A stretch of DNA of 64,000 bases from Prochlorococcus sp. AG-409-G20 (GTDB lineage Bacteria; Cyanobacteriota; Cyanobacteriia; PCC-6307; Cyanobiaceae), in NCBI GenBank assembly GCA_003215775.1, contig QCJW01000005.1, forward strand, positions 1 through 64,000, in the 5' to 3' direction. Shown piece after piece: positions 55,623 to 64,000 of this stretch. Made by a program: the position numbers and the translations under genes. Under the pieces are notes generated by a model. It saw only the letters and a program-made list of their open reading frames with translations, was not told where the DNA came from and ran no database searches. Within the stretch, counting starts at the first letter, position 1; each line of letters begins with the position of its first letter.

Positions 55623-56030
55623 ATGAAATTTGGGATGAGGGTTCTAGCCGCAATTAAGGTTGTAGGAGCGGCTCCAATCCTTAGGCCTATAACCCCTTCA
55701 ATAGATGCTTATAGAGCCTTTGTGAGTGATCAGTTTGTCGATTTTTTGACTAATCAACTTTGCTTCAAATCCGAGGTCCCTTTGCTAGTTAGACTGGTTG
55801 TTGATGATTGCCCGTTTTTGATCTCAAGAGAAAGAACTGTTTTGAAAGAATTATCAGAAAAACTTATAAAAATAGTTGATTTAGCTATTTGTATCATTTA
55901 TACAACTGAATTTACATGTCTGAAATGTTTTTCTGAGTTGAAGTTGACTTCTTTTAAAAGAACCACTTGTATTGGATATAGTTATTTTATGAATTTGGAT
56001 TTCCAGATAAATCAAGGAAGTTTAAATTGA
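55623..56030 (+). CDS. DUF4359-like conserved protein
   Basis: From ATG 55623 (MKFGMRVLAAIK) the product has an N-terminal hydrophobic stretch (about 5-20), then SIDAYRAFVSDQFVDFLTN, LCF, LVVDDCPFLIS and SIYTTEF-like segments with the cysteine pattern and aromatic ending seen in cyanobacterial DUF4359 proteins. The match is by pattern only. A 13-residue longer start exists at 55584. The stop overlaps the next gene's TTG start (TTGA), so they are probably translated together. Confidence 0.6.
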   Translation: MKFGMRVLAAIKVVGAAPILRPITPSIDAYRAFVSDQFVDFLTNQLCFKSEVPLLVRLVVDDCPFLISRERTVLKELSEKLIKIVDLAICIIYTTEFTCLKCFSELKLTSFKRTTCIGYSYFMNLDFQINQGSLN

Positions 56031-57271
56031 ATAAGATTAATTCAGGCTCTCTAGAAGCTTTTTTTCCACGCGGATTAGTTTGTGGTGTAAATGATATTTC
56101 TAATGTACAAGTAACTGAGGACGGATTATGCCCATTGCGATTTGAGTGGGAAAATGGAATTATTTCGAATATAGAGATTATTTTACATCACCCAGCAAAA
56201 TCATTAAATTTAGCCTTGCCAAGACTTATAGAGCCTCATGCACATATTGATAAATCTTTTACTTGGACCAAAGCACCTAATTTAAGAGGAACATATCAAG
56301 GTGCATTGGAAGCAAATTTAAAAGAAATTGAGACCCGTACTGATTCTGATGTTATTAGAAATGCAAATTCTGCTTTAAAACTTTCTTTATCTAATGGAAT
56401 AAGGGCTTTGCGCTCTCATGTTGATAGTCAAGGTCATGACCCATTAAGATTCTGGGAGGTTTTGATTGATTTAAGAAAAAAATGGGAGTCATTAATTGAT
56501 CTTCAATTAGTTGCTTTAGTCCCTATAGATTTTTGGGGTACCCATGATGGATATAGATTTGCTCAAAGAATTGCTTCTATGCAAGGGCTTCTTGGAGGAG
56601 TAATAGTGCCTCCATTTAATTATACAAAAGTTAGATCTTCTTTGATTACAGTCTTAAGATTTGCAGATGAATTTGGATGCGGATTGGATTTACATATAGA
56701 TGAGTCATATTTAAGTCCAGGAAAAGGTCTTCAATTATTGCTAAGTGTGCTAGATGAAATGAAAGTTTCTATTCCTATTACTTGCAGCCATTGCAGCAGT
56801 ATGAGTTTGCTCCCACCGCGAAACTTGAGAAAACTTGCTGATAGATTGTTGATTCATAATATTAATGTAATAGCATTGCCATTGACTAACTCATGGTTGC
56901 TAGGTCGTAAGAGTTTGCATACTCCTATTAGACGACCGGTAGCTCCTGTCTCTGAGCTGCAACAAGCTGGTATTGCTGTTGGGATTGGTGGCGATAATGT
57001 TCAGGATCCATGGCTTCCTATAGGTAATTATGATCCGATTACATTAATGGCATTTTCTCTTCCTCTTTTGCAATTGGCACCATGGCAAAGAGTTGGTTTA
57101 GCTCCTTTTACTACTGCTGCTGCAAAAATTATGAATCTTGAGTGGGATAGTGTTTTTCGTAAAGGTTGTCCAGCAGATTTAGTTCTATTTGAGGCAAGTA
57201 ATTGGTCTGATCTACTTTCGATGAGATCAACCAGGAATATTTTAATTGATGGACAATGGCTTAATAAGTAA
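56027..57271 (+). CDS. Cytosine deaminase-like amidohydrolase
   Basis: The 414-residue product has the metal-binding HAHIDKSFTW (about 72-81), LRSHVDSQ (about 128-135), SHCSS (about 252) and GGDNVQDPW (about 318-326), all typical of the CodA branch of the amidohydrolase superfamily. It would deaminate cytosine, creatinine or a related ring compound. It starts at TTG 56027, overlapping the preceding stop by 4 bases. An FAD oxidase gene follows 37 bases downstream; joint purine/pyrimidine or small-amine catabolism is possible. Confidence 0.85.
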   Translation: MNKINSGSLEAFFPRGLVCGVNDISNVQVTEDGLCPLRFEWENGIISNIEIILHHPAKSLNLALPRLIEPHAHIDKSFTWTKAPNLRGTYQGALEANLKEIETRTDSDVIRNANSALKLSLSNGIRALRSHVDSQGHDPLRFWEVLIDLRKKWESLIDLQLVALVPIDFWGTHDGYRFAQRIASMQGLLGGVIVPPFNYTKVRSSLITVLRFADEFGCGLDLHIDESYLSPGKGLQLLLSVLDEMKVSIPITCSHCSSMSLLPPRNLRKLADRLLIHNINVIALPLTNSWLLGRKSLHTPIRRPVAPVSELQQAGIAVGIGGDNVQDPWLPIGNYDPITLMAFSLPLLQLAPWQRVGLAPFTTAAAKIMNLEWDSVFRKGCPADLVLFEASNWSDLLSMRSTRNILIDGQWLNK

Positions 57272-57308
57272 TCTACAATCCATGATTATTCATTGAAAAA
57301 CTAACTAG

Positions 57309-58658
57309 ATGGATATTACAGAAAAGCTAATCTCTTTCCAAAATGAATTGACAATAGTCTCTGATATAGATGTCATAAATTCTTTTAATGAGATAAGGCG
57401 ATATTCAAGAGATTTTTTTGAATATTCACCTATTCTTTATAGTCAGTTAAAAGATAGATTTGCTCAACTTGTTGTTAGACCTTATTCAATTAATGCAGTT
57501 ACTAAGGTTGCCTCTGCTTGTAGTCGTTACCAAATTCCATTAACTTTAAGAGGTTCAGGTACTGGAAATTATGGGCAATGTGTTCCGATTAAGGGTGGTG
57601 TTGTTATGATTATGTCAGAGTTGAAATCTATAAAGAAAATTGACGATAAAAATGGAACTGTAAAAGTAGAGACTGGATGTCTTCTAGGTGATTTGGAAGC
57701 AAAACTTTCTCACCATAATCGACAACTTAGGTTATTGCCAAGTACTTGGAGAAGTGCATCAGTAGGAGGATTTATAGCAGGTGGTTCAGGAGGAATAGGG
57801 TCAGTTAAATGGGGATTTCTGAGAGATCCAGGTAATCTTTTAGGGCTAGAAATCATAACTATTGAAGATTCTCCAAGAAGACTTGAGCTTAATAATATTG
57901 ACTCAGAAGCTTTGAATCATGCTTATGGAACTAATGGAATAATTACTGCACTAGAACTTTCAACGGCACCTCAAACAGCCTGGCATGAGGTGACTATTGA
58001 ATGTGAAGACTTTTCTAAGGCTATAGAACTTTTGCAGTTTTGTACAAGGGCTGCTGTCGATTTATTTTTATGCACATTACTTGAGGACAATATTGTTAGT
58101 CAGATACCAAAATTGAGTGGATGTTCTACTGGAAAGCATCGTCTCTTAATACTTGTTTCTCCAGATGGAGTAAGTACTCTTAACAGAATTGCATTATCTC
58201 AAGGAGCAGATTTTAATTGCTTGGGACTTGAGTCTTCTAGAAAAGGAATTGGTTTGAGGGAACTAAGTTGGAACCATACGACTTTGCATATGCGTAATTT
58301 GGATAGTCAATGGACTTATTTGCAGATGCTCCTTCCGACTCCAGAATTGGATGCTATTAAGTTTTTGAAGGGCAAATGGGGAGATAGTCTTCTAATGCAT
58401 TTAGAAGCTGTTAAGCAGCAAGGTAATCAAAGAATTGCAGCTTTACCTTTATTTAAATGGAAGGGACGAGATTCTTTAGATGAGTTAATTTCTGACTGTA
58501 AAGATTTGGGTGCTGTTATGTTCAACCCTCATGTAATAACTGTTGAGGATGGTGGCCTTGGAGTTATTGACTCTGATCAGGTTAAAGCTAAAGAACTTTA
58601 TGATCCTCTTGGATTACTAAATCCAGGGAAGTTGAAAGGTTGGGACCTTAGAAAATAA
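57309..58658 (+). CDS. FAD-linked oxidase, GlcD/FAD_binding_4 type
   Basis: The 449-residue product has the PP-loop RGSGTGNYGQCVP (about 78-90), KVETGCLLGDLE and the FAD-binding SVGGFIAGGSGGIGSV (about 154-169), and a C-terminal substrate domain ending LLNPGKLKG, the usual ending for glycolate oxidase subunit-type and related oxidases. The substrate, an alpha-hydroxy acid or similar, is not decided. It follows the CodA-like gene and is convergent with folC, 8 bases apart. Confidence 0.85.
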   Translation: MDITEKLISFQNELTIVSDIDVINSFNEIRRYSRDFFEYSPILYSQLKDRFAQLVVRPYSINAVTKVASACSRYQIPLTLRGSGTGNYGQCVPIKGGVVMIMSELKSIKKIDDKNGTVKVETGCLLGDLEAKLSHHNRQLRLLPSTWRSASVGGFIAGGSGGIGSVKWGFLRDPGNLLGLEIITIEDSPRRLELNNIDSEALNHAYGTNGIITALELSTAPQTAWHEVTIECEDFSKAIELLQFCTRAAVDLFLCTLLEDNIVSQIPKLSGCSTGKHRLLILVSPDGVSTLNRIALSQGADFNCLGLESSRKGIGLRELSWNHTTLHMRNLDSQWTYLQMLLPTPELDAIKFLKGKWGDSLLMHLEAVKQQGNQRIAALPLFKWKGRDSLDELISDCKDLGAVMFNPHVITVEDGGLGVIDSDQVKAKELYDPLGLLNPGKLKGWDLRK

Positions 58659-58666
58659 AATATTTA

Positions 58667-59905
58667 TTATTCTGTAAAAATCTTATTTGTCAAAATATGA
58701 CCTATCAGATATAAAGATCCACAGACAATTGGAGGATTTTTAGGCCAAGAAAAATCATACTTTATTTGATTAAATACTTCTTCTAGGTTTTGGCTTTCAA
58801 ATAATTTACCTGAGATAAAAGGACAGTTTTTTTGGAGTTGATCTCTTCCCCAGCTTTTGTGATTAGGTATTGGAATTATCCATGCATTATCCTGAGGTTC
58901 TAATAACTCTTTTAATATTCCAGGTCCGTCCTTATGAGCTTGAATGCCAAGAATCCAGAAAATAGAAATTTTCTCTTCTGATAATATTTTTCTTTCTTTA
59001 GACAATTCTTTTGCAGCATGAGGGTTATGGGCCCCATCAACAATAAATTTCAAATTATTCCAATATAAATATTGGAATCTTCCTGGTATTCTTGCTGTAC
59101 AAAAACCATGACGAATATTGGCTTGGCTTACACTTATACCTTGCTTCTTCAAGGTCTCTAAAGCAACTTTTGCAACCGCAGCATTTTTAGTTTGAACTTT
59201 ACCCTTAATGCCAAGATTCCAACTTTCTGAAAGTGGCTCTACCAATTGAAATGTTGCTTGTTGCTTTTTAGAAACTTGTTCTAATACATTTTGAACAGCT
59301 GGGTATTGACTTGCGCTTATTACAGTACTATTCGGAGTTATTGCTGCTGCTTTCTCATAAGTTATTTCTTCAAGGGTATTTCCCAGATGATCACAATGAT
59401 CTAAGCCTATGGAGCCTATTGCAATAATCGGTCTATTGGGATGTGCGGTGGTTGCATCAAGTCGTCCGCCAAGGCCCGCTTCTAGAATAAGAACTTCTAG
59501 GTTTTTGTTGGAGAAATAATCAAATGCTGCTGCTATTAAAAATTCGAAAGTTGTCAGTTCAAAATGATTCGATAATGGTTTTATCTTTGTCAGAAGGTCC
59601 TTCAACTCTTGGCTAGATATGTTTTCGTTATTTATACTTATTCTTTCACGCCATGTGATTAAGTGAGGTGATATTGTTACCCCTACGCGTATACCTTGTT
59701 TGATTAGTGAGCTTTTTATAAAAGTTGTAATTGATCCTTTTCCGTTTGTACCTATAACATGTATGCCTGGAATATCTGAACAAGGTGATCCCATTGCATT
59801 GAGTGCTGAGATGATACGACCTTTGTTAAGATCCATACCCCTTTTCTCAAATGGAACAAGAAGACTATCAATTAACTTTTGATCGGATTCTTTGTTATTA
59901 TTCAA
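58667..59905 (-). CDS. folC: Folylpolyglutamate / dihydrofolate synthase
   Basis: The 412-residue enzyme adds glutamate to folates or dihydropteroate. It has the P-loop IGTNGKGS (51-58), TISPHL, FEFLIAAAFDYF, GGRLDATTA and IGSIGLDHCDHLG, and the C-terminal DGAHNPHA, all typical of FolC. It overlaps argD by 4 bases on the same strand. Confidence 0.94.
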   Translation of the reverse strand: MNNNKESDQKLIDSLLVPFEKRGMDLNKGRIISALNAMGSPCSDIPGIHVIGTNGKGSITTFIKSSLIKQGIRVGVTISPHLITWRERISINNENISSQELKDLLTKIKPLSNHFELTTFEFLIAAAFDYFSNKNLEVLILEAGLGGRLDATTAHPNRPIIAIGSIGLDHCDHLGNTLEEITYEKAAAITPNSTVISASQYPAVQNVLEQVSKKQQATFQLVEPLSESWNLGIKGKVQTKNAAVAKVALETLKKQGISVSQANIRHGFCTARIPGRFQYLYWNNLKFIVDGAHNPHAAKELSKERKILSEEKISIFWILGIQAHKDGPGILKELLEPQDNAWIIPIPNHKSWGRDQLQKNCPFISGKLFESQNLEEVFNQIKYDFSWPKNPPIVCGSLYLIGHILTNKIFTE

Positions 59906-61086
59906 GATTTTATCTGTTTTATGGCTAAGGATAATCTATTGATTATTTTACTTATCTCATTCTTGTTGATGATAAGAGGTGGAACCATTCGGACTACTTT
60001 CTTTCCCGCCGGTACTACTAATAATTTGCTATTTATTGCAGACAAGGTGATGTCTTGAGCAGTTAAGTTACTGTCTTTAGAAAGAACAAGTCCTTGTATT
60101 AATCCAACACCTCTTGTTGCTTCAAGAGTATTAGGAAATTTCTTAACAAGATAATCTAGTCCCTCTTGTAGTTCTTTTCCTCGTTCAATTACATTATTTA
60201 GAATTTTCCTATTCTTTATTTCTTGGGAAACTGTTAGTCCAGCTTTGCACGCAAAAGGATTACCCCCAAATGTACTGGCATGATCACCAGCCTCGAATAA
60301 GTTGAATTCGTTCTTTACTAACAATGCCCCTATTGGATGTCCCCCGCCTAAACCCTTGGCAAGAGTGAATGCATCAGGCTCCACTGGAAATTGTTCATAC
60401 CCCCAAAGTGTTCCAGTGCGTCCCATTCCAGTTTGAACTTCGTCAAAAATCAGTAGAATTTTATGCTTTATGCAAAGTTCTTTAATTCTATTAAAGAATG
60501 ATTTATCTCCTGGAATAACTCCTCCTTCTCCTTGCAGAGGCTCAATTAAGACAGCTGCAATATTAGGAGCAGGTGATTCTAGGTTGTTAACTAAATTGGA
60601 GAAATAATCTATATCGTTATATGGGAAAAAATGAAATCCATCAACAAGTGGCTCGAAATCTCTTTGATATTGAAATTGACCAGTAGCACTAACGGTTGCA
60701 AGTGTACGACCGTGAAAACTTTTATTTGCAACTAATATTTTTGGTCTTTCAATTCCTTTGACTTTATGAGCATATTTTCTGGCTAACTTTATAGCAGCTT
60801 CATTTGCTTCAGCGCCACTATTGCAAAAGAAAACTTTATCCGCACAACTATTTTCTGCTAACCAATGGGCTAATTGTTCTTGTTCTGATATCTGATAGAG
60901 ATTGGATACGTGTTGGATATTTTTTAATTGGCGCGTAAGTGTTCTTCTAAGGGCTTTATCACTATGTCCAAGGGTGCAAGAAGCAATGCCAGCCACTGCA
61001 TCAAGAAAGCATCGTCCTTCCGAGTCCCATACCCAGCATCCTTTTCCTCTAACAATTTGGAGAGGTAGCCTTGTATAAGTTCCCAT
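59902..61086 (-). CDS. argD: Acetylornithine aminotransferase
   Basis: ArgD makes N-acetylornithine in arginine synthesis. It is a class III PLP aminotransferase with RCFLDAVAGIASCTLGH, FCNSGAEANEAAIKLARKY (family core), IFDEVQTGMGRTG and the PLP lysine in LAKGLGGGHPIGA (near 245). The frame is open to 61170, but the extra 28 residues are read through tRNA-Leu, so the start is ATG 61086, giving 394 residues. The start is 8 bases downstream of the tRNA. Confidence 0.95.
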   Translation of the reverse strand: MGTYTRLPLQIVRGKGCWVWDSEGRCFLDAVAGIASCTLGHSDKALRRTLTRQLKNIQHVSNLYQISEQEQLAHWLAENSCADKVFFCNSGAEANEAAIKLARKYAHKVKGIERPKILVANKSFHGRTLATVSATGQFQYQRDFEPLVDGFHFFPYNDIDYFSNLVNNLESPAPNIAAVLIEPLQGEGGVIPGDKSFFNRIKELCIKHKILLIFDEVQTGMGRTGTLWGYEQFPVEPDAFTLAKGLGGGHPIGALLVKNEFNLFEAGDHASTFGGNPFACKAGLTVSQEIKNRKILNNVIERGKELQEGLDYLVKKFPNTLEATRGVGLIQGLVLSKDSNLTAQDITLSAINSKLLVVPAGKKVVRMVPPLIINKNEISKIINRLSLAIKQIKS

Positions 61087-61094
61087 CAAGGGAG

Positions 61095-61176
61095 TGGGAG
61101 CGGTCGGACTCGAACCGACAAACCCGAAGGTGCCGCATTTTGAGTGCGGTGCGTCTACCAATTCCACCACGCTCCC
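61095..61176 (-). tRNA. tRNA-Leu (CAA)
   Basis: The minus strand gives an 82-nt class II tRNA with a long variable arm. The 7-bp acceptor GGGAGCG pairs with CGCTCCC, the discriminator base is A, and the anticodon loop CTCAAAA reads CAA. The argD start lies 8 bases downstream, so the two may share a transcript. Confidence 0.96.
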
Positions 61177-61204
61177 TTTCTTTGAGTTTATGACAGAACA
61201 AGCA

Positions 61205-62500
61205 CTAATTATTCCTAATGATATTTGCGCCAGCTTTATTTAGCTTTTTTTCCAGTGCTGAATAGCCTCTGTCTAGATGGTGAAGTCCTTCAACTTTGCT
61301 GACCCCTTTTGCAGAAAGGCTTGCGAGAACCATAGCGGCGGAGGAACGTAGATCACCTCCAGAAACAGGAGCAGCACTTAATTTTGGAACCCCTTCTATT
61401 ACTGCTGTATTGCCTTGGACTTTTATAGAGGCTCCCATTCTCTGCATTTCTCCTACATGTTGCATACGGTTTTCATAAATTTTTTCAGTAATAATGCTGG
61501 TACCTTTTGCTGTAGAAAGTAGTGCCATAAATGGTGCTTGTAAGTCAGTAGGGAAACCTGGGAAAGGTTGAGTAGTGATGTCAATACCAATAATTTCACC
61601 AGGAATTATTTTTATTGAGTCATTTTCAATTTCGATTTTGCATCCACAATCTCTTAATTTCTGTAAAACAGCGCGTAAATGATCTGGTATAACTGGCGAA
61701 ACACGAACTATAGATCTGGTAATTGCTGCCGCAAGAAGAAAAGTGCCTGCCTCAATTCGATCTGGAATGACTTTGTAATTACAGCCATGTAGTTCTTCAA
61801 CTCCTTCTATTGTGATTTTTGGTCCTCCTGCTCCGCTTATTCGTGCTCCCATCTTGTTAAGCATATTTGCTAGATCTTGAACTTCAGGTTCTTGAGCAGC
61901 ATTTTCGATAGTGCTTCTCCCTTGAGCTAATACAGCTGCCATAAGAACAGTTTCAGTTGCTCCAACACTTGGGCAATCCAGAACTAAATGTGAGCCTTTT
62001 AATTTTTTTGTAGGCCCTGGAATGGAAGCTGTTACTACCCCATGCTCAACAGTTACATAAGCTCCTAAAGCTTTTAGCCCTCTGATGTGTTCAGAAACAG
62101 GCCTTGCGCCAATTCGACAACCACCTGGTAATGGGATTTTTGCCTTTCCTAATCTTGCTAGAAGAGGCCCTATACAGAAAAAGCTAGCTCTAAGACCATG
62201 AACTAGATCGTAAGGAAGTTCAACATGGTGAATTTCATCTGCTTGTATTTCAATTGAATTGGTGGATCGGTTCAGTTTGACCCCCATTTCTAAAAGAATA
62301 TTTGCCATCCCATCGATATCTGTTAGTTGTGGGATGTTGTCAACTCGAATAGGGCTTTTAGTCAGGAGTGACGCAGTCATCAGGACTAGTGCTGAATTTT
62401 TTGCTCCACTGACTCTTAGCTCTCCAGATAATCTGGAGTCACCACTTACTTCTAGATGCGGTTTCTTGAAATCTTGAGAGACTGTTACCGCATTTTTCAT
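61205..62500 (-). CDS. murA: UDP-N-acetylglucosamine 1-carboxyvinyltransferase
   Basis: MurA is the first committed enzyme of peptidoglycan synthesis. The 431-residue protein has [12 protein letters not shown] (30-41), the active-site loop [11 protein letters not shown] with catalytic C128, and [12 protein letters not shown]. Start ATG 62500. It lies between tRNA-Leu(CAA) and tRNA-Leu(CAG). Confidence 0.96.
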   Translation of the reverse strand: MKNAVTVSQDFKKPHLEVSGDSRLSGELRVSGAKNSALVLMTASLLTKSPIRVDNIPQLTDIDGMANILLEMGVKLNRSTNSIEIQADEIHHVELPYDLVHGLRASFFCIGPLLARLGKAKIPLPGGCRIGARPVSEHIRGLKALGAYVTVEHGVVTASIPGPTKKLKGSHLVLDCPSVGATETVLMAAVLAQGRSTIENAAQEPEVQDLANMLNKMGARISGAGGPKITIEGVEELHGCNYKVIPDRIEAGTFLLAAAITRSIVRVSPVIPDHLRAVLQKLRDCGCKIEIENDSIKIIPGEIIGIDITTQPFPGFPTDLQAPFMALLSTAKGTSIITEKIYENRMQHVGEMQRMGASIKVQGNTAVIEGVPKLSAAPVSGGDLRSSAAMVLASLSAKGVSKVEGLHHLDRGYSALEKKLNKAGANIIRNN

Positions 62501-62659
62501 GCTTGGTCAGCCTTTTAAGTACAGCTATATTGACAAGGGCCTTTCAATACGTCTAGATGGCCAGCATCCAAAGTGGATTGTTCAAAGTTGTTTGTGATAG
62601 TTGAAAAAAACTTTAATTAATGACTTATCGTCTCTTGGCGGTTGCTGAGACCCTAAAAA

Positions 62660-62742
62660 GCGGATGTGGCGGAATTGGTAGACGCGCATGTTTCAGGTAC
62701 ATGTGGCTTAGTGCTATGGGAGTTCAAGTCTCCCCATCCGCA
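62660..62742 (+). tRNA. tRNA-Leu (CAG)
   Basis: An 83-nt class II tRNA on plus: acceptor GCGGATG pairs with CATCCGC, discriminator A, anticodon loop TTCAGGT reads CAG, long variable arm. Divergent from murA. Confidence 0.96.
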
Positions 62743-63011
62743 TTCACTTTATGAAATAAAAGATTCAAAATGGATTGATTATTCTTTTAAATATTTCTAC
62801 CTTCCTTAACGTTATTGCTTCTGAAACTGCTCTGGATATCTAGCGATTAACTCCTGATAGTAATCATTGCTGAGTTGTGTAATATAAAATCCTAGGATAG
62901 TTATAGAATATTCTTTGATAAAAGAGTATTCCAGTTAGTTTTTCTATCTGAATACAATTCTTTTTAAGGTAGAAAAATTATTCAATTCAGAGCAATCTCA
63001 GGTGACTATTC

Positions 63012-63893
63012 ATGTCTATTGCTGGTGGTAACTATGGAAGATTATCTTTTTCTCCTTTAATAAAGAGTCGTAAAAACCCTTTTGTTAAAAGGTTAAGAGA
63101 TCTTTGCTCTAGGACTGGTAGAGAGAAAAATTCGATCCTAATGCTAGAGGGTACTCATTTGTTGGGTGAAGCATTAAAGACGAATGTTATTCCAGAAGAA
63201 ATTGTTGCCACAAAAGCATGGTTGACAAGTCATCAAGATATTTTGGCTTTAGTTCCTGATGGGGTTGCTGTTCAGGAGGTTACCTTTGATGTTCTAGAAG
63301 CTGCACTTACAACAGTTACTCCTGATGGAGTTGCAACTCTTTTCCCTTTAGATGCTCTGCCTAAACCTCATAGTGATCCTGATTTTGTTTTAGCGCTTGA
63401 CAATATTCAAGACCCTGGGAACCTTGGTACATTGCTTCGTACAGCACTTGCTGCAGATATTGATCAGGTTTGGCTTGCCTCTGGGGTTGATCCTTTAAGT
63501 CAGAAAGTTATAAGGGCTTCTGCTGGAGCAATTTTGAATCTTCCCTTTAACCGTTTTGGAGCTTCTATTGATAATGCTGTTGCTTCTCTTGTAAATAAAC
63601 TCAAATATTTGTCTGAACAAGGGCATCAAGTTGTTGGTGCTTTTGCACCTTTTAATAAATCTCCTTTACCTGTTGTTCCTTATTGGGAGCTTGATTGGGA
63701 AAAACCAACTACTTTGGTTTTGGGAAATGAAGGCGCGGGTTTGAATCCTCAATTGCAAGCTTGCTGCACTCATGGAGTTACGTTGCCTCATGGTCCAATG
63801 GTCGAGTCGTTAAATGTTGCTTCCGCAGCAGTTCCGATGCTTCTGGAACGACGAAGGTCCAAAATGATTCATGAAATACAAAAACAGCAGTGA
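63012..63893 (+). CDS. TrmH/SpoU-family RNA 2'-O-methyltransferase
   Basis: The 293-residue product has a short N-terminal substrate-binding domain and the SPOUT catalytic domain with [15 protein letters not shown] (about 138-152), VLGNEGAGL (about 244-252) and [13 protein letters not shown] near the C-terminus, the three SpoU motifs. It methylates a ribose in rRNA or tRNA (RlmB or TrmH type); the exact target is not set by the sequence. Start ATG 63012; its stop overlaps the start of lpdA by 4 bases (GTGA). Confidence 0.93.
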   Translation: MSIAGGNYGRLSFSPLIKSRKNPFVKRLRDLCSRTGREKNSILMLEGTHLLGEALKTNVIPEEIVATKAWLTSHQDILALVPDGVAVQEVTFDVLEAALTTVTPDGVATLFPLDALPKPHSDPDFVLALDNIQDPGNLGTLLRTALAADIDQVWLASGVDPLSQKVIRASAGAILNLPFNRFGASIDNAVASLVNKLKYLSEQGHQVVGAFAPFNKSPLPVVPYWELDWEKPTTLVLGNEGAGLNPQLQACCTHGVTLPHGPMVESLNVASAAVPMLLERRRSKMIHEIQKQQ

Positions 63894-64000
63894 GCAAAGC
63901 TTCTTTCGATTTCGATTTAATTGTCATCGGTGCAGGCTATGGCGGTTTTGATGCTGCTAAGCATGCGTCTGAGCATGGATTAAAAGTGGCGATTGTTGAA
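63890..64000 (+). CDS. lpdA: Dihydrolipoamide dehydrogenase, N-terminal fragment
   Basis: The first 37 codons from GTG 63890 encode [19 protein letters not shown] with the FAD-binding GAGYGG and then HGLKVAIVE, matching cyanobacterial lipoamide dehydrogenase (E3 of the pyruvate and 2-oxoglutarate complexes). The window ends in the gene. Start overlaps the TrmH-type gene's stop by four bases. Confidence 0.9.
   Translation, partial: MSKASFDFDLIVIGAGYGGFDAAKHASEHGLKVAIVE

Noticed and set aside
61087..61170. Upstream extension of argD
   Set aside because: It is translated tRNA-Leu sequence.

Overview
The window looks like part of a low-light-adapted Prochlorococcus chromosome. The sequence is AT-rich and carries a divinyl-chlorophyll a/b antenna gene (pcb, 29.7 kb) next to a flavodoxin gene, the cyanobacterial clpR-clpP3 pair, small tightly packed genes, and many TTG/GTG starts with weak Shine-Dalgarno sequences. 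I cannot fix the ecotype from the sequence alone; an LLI-LLIII type genome is my best guess.

Bases 1 to about 42 kb form an accessory, surface-glycan-type island. It begins with a cut TPR protein, a NodU-type carbamoyltransferase, two members of a methyltransferase family, more methyltransferases, a TauD-like dioxygenase and several small or unknown proteins (1-13.3 kb). From 13.3 to 27.3 kb come a radical SAM protein, pseG, pseF and pseI, a beta-helix acyltransferase, and an unusual acyl cassette: AMP-forming ligase, LuxE-like synthetase, LuxC-like acyl reductase and FabZ-like dehydratase on +, facing a split transketolase, an SDR reductase, an acyl carrier protein and a capsule-type glycosyltransferase on -. 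After a mostly empty 1 kb comes an iron-stress/photosynthesis module (isiB, a tiny membrane protein, pcb). From 31.6 to 36.5 kb the glycan theme resumes: the third methyltransferase paralogue, a CMAH-like metallo-hydrolase, pseC and pseB. A HAD hydrolase, an SdhA-like flavoprotein, a sulfotransferase-like protein, a small membrane protein and a pair of tandem unknown paralogues follow.

From 42.2 kb to the end the content is largely conserved core: a sugar-phosphate transferase, cobD, ilvC, clpP3, clpR, a PIN/TRAM protein, hemW, panB, SRP RNA, ftsZ, a DnaJ-like protein, ftsQ, ddl, miaB, tRNA-His, a DUF4359-like gene, a cytosine-deaminase-like hydrolase, an FAD oxidase, folC, argD, tRNA-Leu(CAA), murA, tRNA-Leu(CAG), a TrmH-type methyltransferase and the start of lpdA.

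Taken together, PseB, PseC, PseG, PseI and PseF give a nearly complete CMP-pseudaminic-acid route in an organism without flagella. A dedicated PseH is not seen; the beta-helix acyltransferase beside pseI is the obvious substitute. The neighbouring ACP/LuxC/LuxE/FabZ/FabG/transketolase cassette, without luciferase or ketosynthase, could make and reduce an acyl group and lengthen the aldehyde with a two-carbon ketol unit. The product would be an unusual decoration or chain for the glycan. That cassette is my main candidate for an undescribed system.
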